A stretch of DNA of 64,000 bases from Spirochaetaceae bacterium (lineage in GTDB: Bacteria; Spirochaetota; Leptospiria; Leptospirales; Leptonemataceae), in NCBI GenBank assembly GCA_002730875.1, contig PCBI01000005.1, positions 682,001 to 746,000 of the forward strand, in the 5' to 3' direction. Within the stretch, counting starts at the first letter, position 1. Each line of letters begins with the position of its first letter. The translations under genes and the position numbers were made by a program. Below are positions 62,779 to 64,000 of the stretch, one piece after another. A model generated the notes under the pieces. The model did not search any database and was not told the origin of the DNA. It worked only from the letters and a program-made list of their open reading frames with translations.

Positions 62779-63695
62779 CAGTCCGTTTCTTGCCTGCCAC
62801 GCCGTCGGCATGCCGACTAATCCGTCCACCCGACAACACGGCCATGTTTCAACAAATGCCGTTGCAAAACTATATCCGCGGGTTGCGGAAAGCCATGGTG
62901 GGCTTTGGCTTCCTCACTTTGCTGCTGACGGGCAGCGTCAGTATTGAAGCGGTTGGGCCGCAAACTATGGCCGAGTACCGCGCCCTGATGGGTAGCAAGC
63001 GTTCCGTTACGATGAACCTGCGTTTCCGGGGTATTCGAACAGTAGATACCGGGGCATCCATCGAAGACCGGTTTCTATTTCTGAGCAAAGATGGCGTAAG
63101 CTTCTATATCAAGCTGGACTGGAATCATGACCTTGCCCTGGAGCAGGTTCGGGCAGGAAGCGAATTGGCTCCGTTTCGGATGAATCTGATCTACGAACTG
63201 GGCCTTAGCTTTGAAAGACAAACCGAGCGCGGATTGCTCATTGTCCGCGCGACCCCGGCAGAGGTCTGGGAACTGCGTCTGGCGCGGCAAATCCCGCCCT
63301 ACACCGGCGATATAACCGAACAGGATTTACGTATCAGGGATCTTATCAACAGCCTGCGAAACAATGATCAGCTTCAGGGCGAATACCGGCTTTTCTTTTC
63401 CAGGCGCGAGACTTTGTATCTAGTATTCTACGATATGGAAGGGCATGAAGTAAGATTTCAGTACCGTCGCGACCGCTGGGAAACAGATGAGCTCAAGAAG
63501 GTGCGATTCTTGATTCCCGGCTCGGCGTATCTGGTTAACGGAGAACTGAAGGGGCTGATCCTGCAAGAGAAGACGATTCCCCTAACCGATCAAAGGTTTC
63601 AGGAAGTCCTGGAGAATCGTCCTCTGGAGGATTTTTTTCTGTGGTTTGAATTCCAGTCCGCGAAGCCACTTCGTACAGATCAGATTCTGTATTGA
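62775..63695 (+). CDS. Exported hypothetical protein
   Basis: A 306-aa protein with a hydrophobic segment at about 40-58 (GFGFLTLLLTGSVSI) that may be a signal anchor or, with a later start, a signal peptide. The mature part is beta-rich, with no recognised motif. It is coupled to the HEAT gene (ATGA). Confidence 0.7.
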   Translation: MTVRFLPATPSACRLIRPPDNTAMFQQMPLQNYIRGLRKAMVGFGFLTLLLTGSVSIEAVGPQTMAEYRALMGSKRSVTMNLRFRGIRTVDTGASIEDRFLFLSKDGVSFYIKLDWNHDLALEQVRAGSELAPFRMNLIYELGLSFERQTERGLLIVRATPAEVWELRLARQIPPYTGDITEQDLRIRDLINSLRNNDQLQGEYRLFFSRRETLYLVFYDMEGHEVRFQYRRDRWETDELKKVRFLIPGSAYLVNGELKGLILQEKTIPLTDQRFQEVLENRPLEDFFLWFEFQSAKPLRTDQILY

Positions 63696-63707
63696 CTTCC
63701 TTTTGTC

Positions 63708-64000
63708 GTGGTCCCGCTGCTCGTCATAGGTTTCGTCATGGTCTTCTTTGTGCACAATCCTGGCCTGCCCATCCAGCGGCGCAGAAAGACGGAATTCCAT
63801 AAGTCCACCACCGCTTGCAGCCAGTGCATTTCGTCGGAGCGCCGTAGCGCCATTCGACGCTGGATCCATTGGGGCCCGGGAGCTCGGGCCGGTGTGTTTC
63901 TAGCGATGCTTCTGCTTTGCCTGCCGTCGGCCCTTTCTGCAGAGGAGAAGGTTCTTGCCGAAGGCGAAGAGTTTTCAAATTACAGGATCTATCATCGATT
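63708..64000 (+). CDS. Exported protein, 5' part, cut by the window end
   Basis: The frame is open to the end of the window. It starts at GTG 63708 or ATG 63738. Near 63894 a signal-like segment (VFLAMLLLCLPSALSAEE) appears; it could be an internal membrane segment or a signal from a later start. The rest is not visible. Confidence 0.55.
   Translation, partial: MVPLLVIGFVMVFFVHNPGLPIQRRRKTEFHKSTTACSQCISSERRSAIRRWIHWGPGARAGVFLAMLLLCLPSALSAEEKVLAEGEEFSNYRIYHR

Noticed and set aside
1..64000. Insertion sequences, prophage or CRISPR
   Set aside because: No transposase, integrase, phage gene or regularly spaced repeat was found on reading both strands.

Overview
The window looks like chromosomal DNA of a free-living, heterotrophic, Gram-negative-type bacterium. 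My best guess is a spirochaete of the Leptospirales (Leptonema or Turneriella-like). The guess rests on many lipoproteins with loose spirochaete-style lipoboxes, outer-membrane barrels, a HemJ-type haem pathway, an alkane hydroxylase and many conserved hypothetical exported proteins. There is no 16S gene here, so the placement is inference. Coding density is high, genes are mixed on both strands, and I see no insertion sequence, prophage, CRISPR array or rRNA. One tRNA (Phe, GAA) is present.

Region by region. 1-12 kb: a partial unknown gene, a DEAD-box helicase with a long RG-rich tail, an amino-acid-type binding protein, a porin-like barrel, hemJ, a NYN RNase-like protein, a MoxR ATPase paired with a large ChaN/TraB-like protein, and a membrane-anchored class-C-type serine hydrolase. 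12-20 kb: GerMN lipoprotein, corA, an SGNH lipoprotein, a diacylglycerol-kinase-like protein, a sugar dehydrogenase-like lipoprotein and a DUF4846 lipoprotein. 20-23.5 kb: a tetR-alkB-ferredoxin reductase operon for alkane oxidation, with TetR-type operators in its promoter. 24-34 kb: a PilZ membrane protein, a LOG protein, an efp plus acyltransferase operon head-to-head with a lysine-aminomutase/EpmB-like radical SAM gene that continues into ispD and thpR, a multidomain diguanylate cyclase, a peroxiredoxin and ribF.

33.7-38 kb: a secreted lipase, its foldase-like partner and lnt. 38-48 kb: LhgO-like oxidase, UDP-glucuronate decarboxylase, an M50-type membrane protein, mnmC, and a four-gene minus operon (609-aa unknown, prmA, panE-like, EEP phosphatase-like). 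48-54 kb: orphan MNT nucleotidyltransferase, an operon of DMT exporter, RsbW-like ATPase and uvrB, a nitrilase-like hydrolase and holB, the last preceded by a structured leader. 54-64 kb: lipoprotein plus POTRA-less Omp85 barrel, a lipoprotein pair with a CsgG/DUF4384 protein, redoxin and ArsC/Spx-like proteins, tRNA-Phe, a lone response regulator, a HEAT-repeat protein and two exported unknowns, the last cut by the window end.

The points most worth following are the MoxR plus ChaN-like pair, the apparently leaderless tetR promoter whose operator fills the -35/-10 spacer, the efp/aminomutase start-codon overlap, the lipase-foldase terminator, the holB leader and the inverted repeat in front of the lipoprotein/Omp85 operon.
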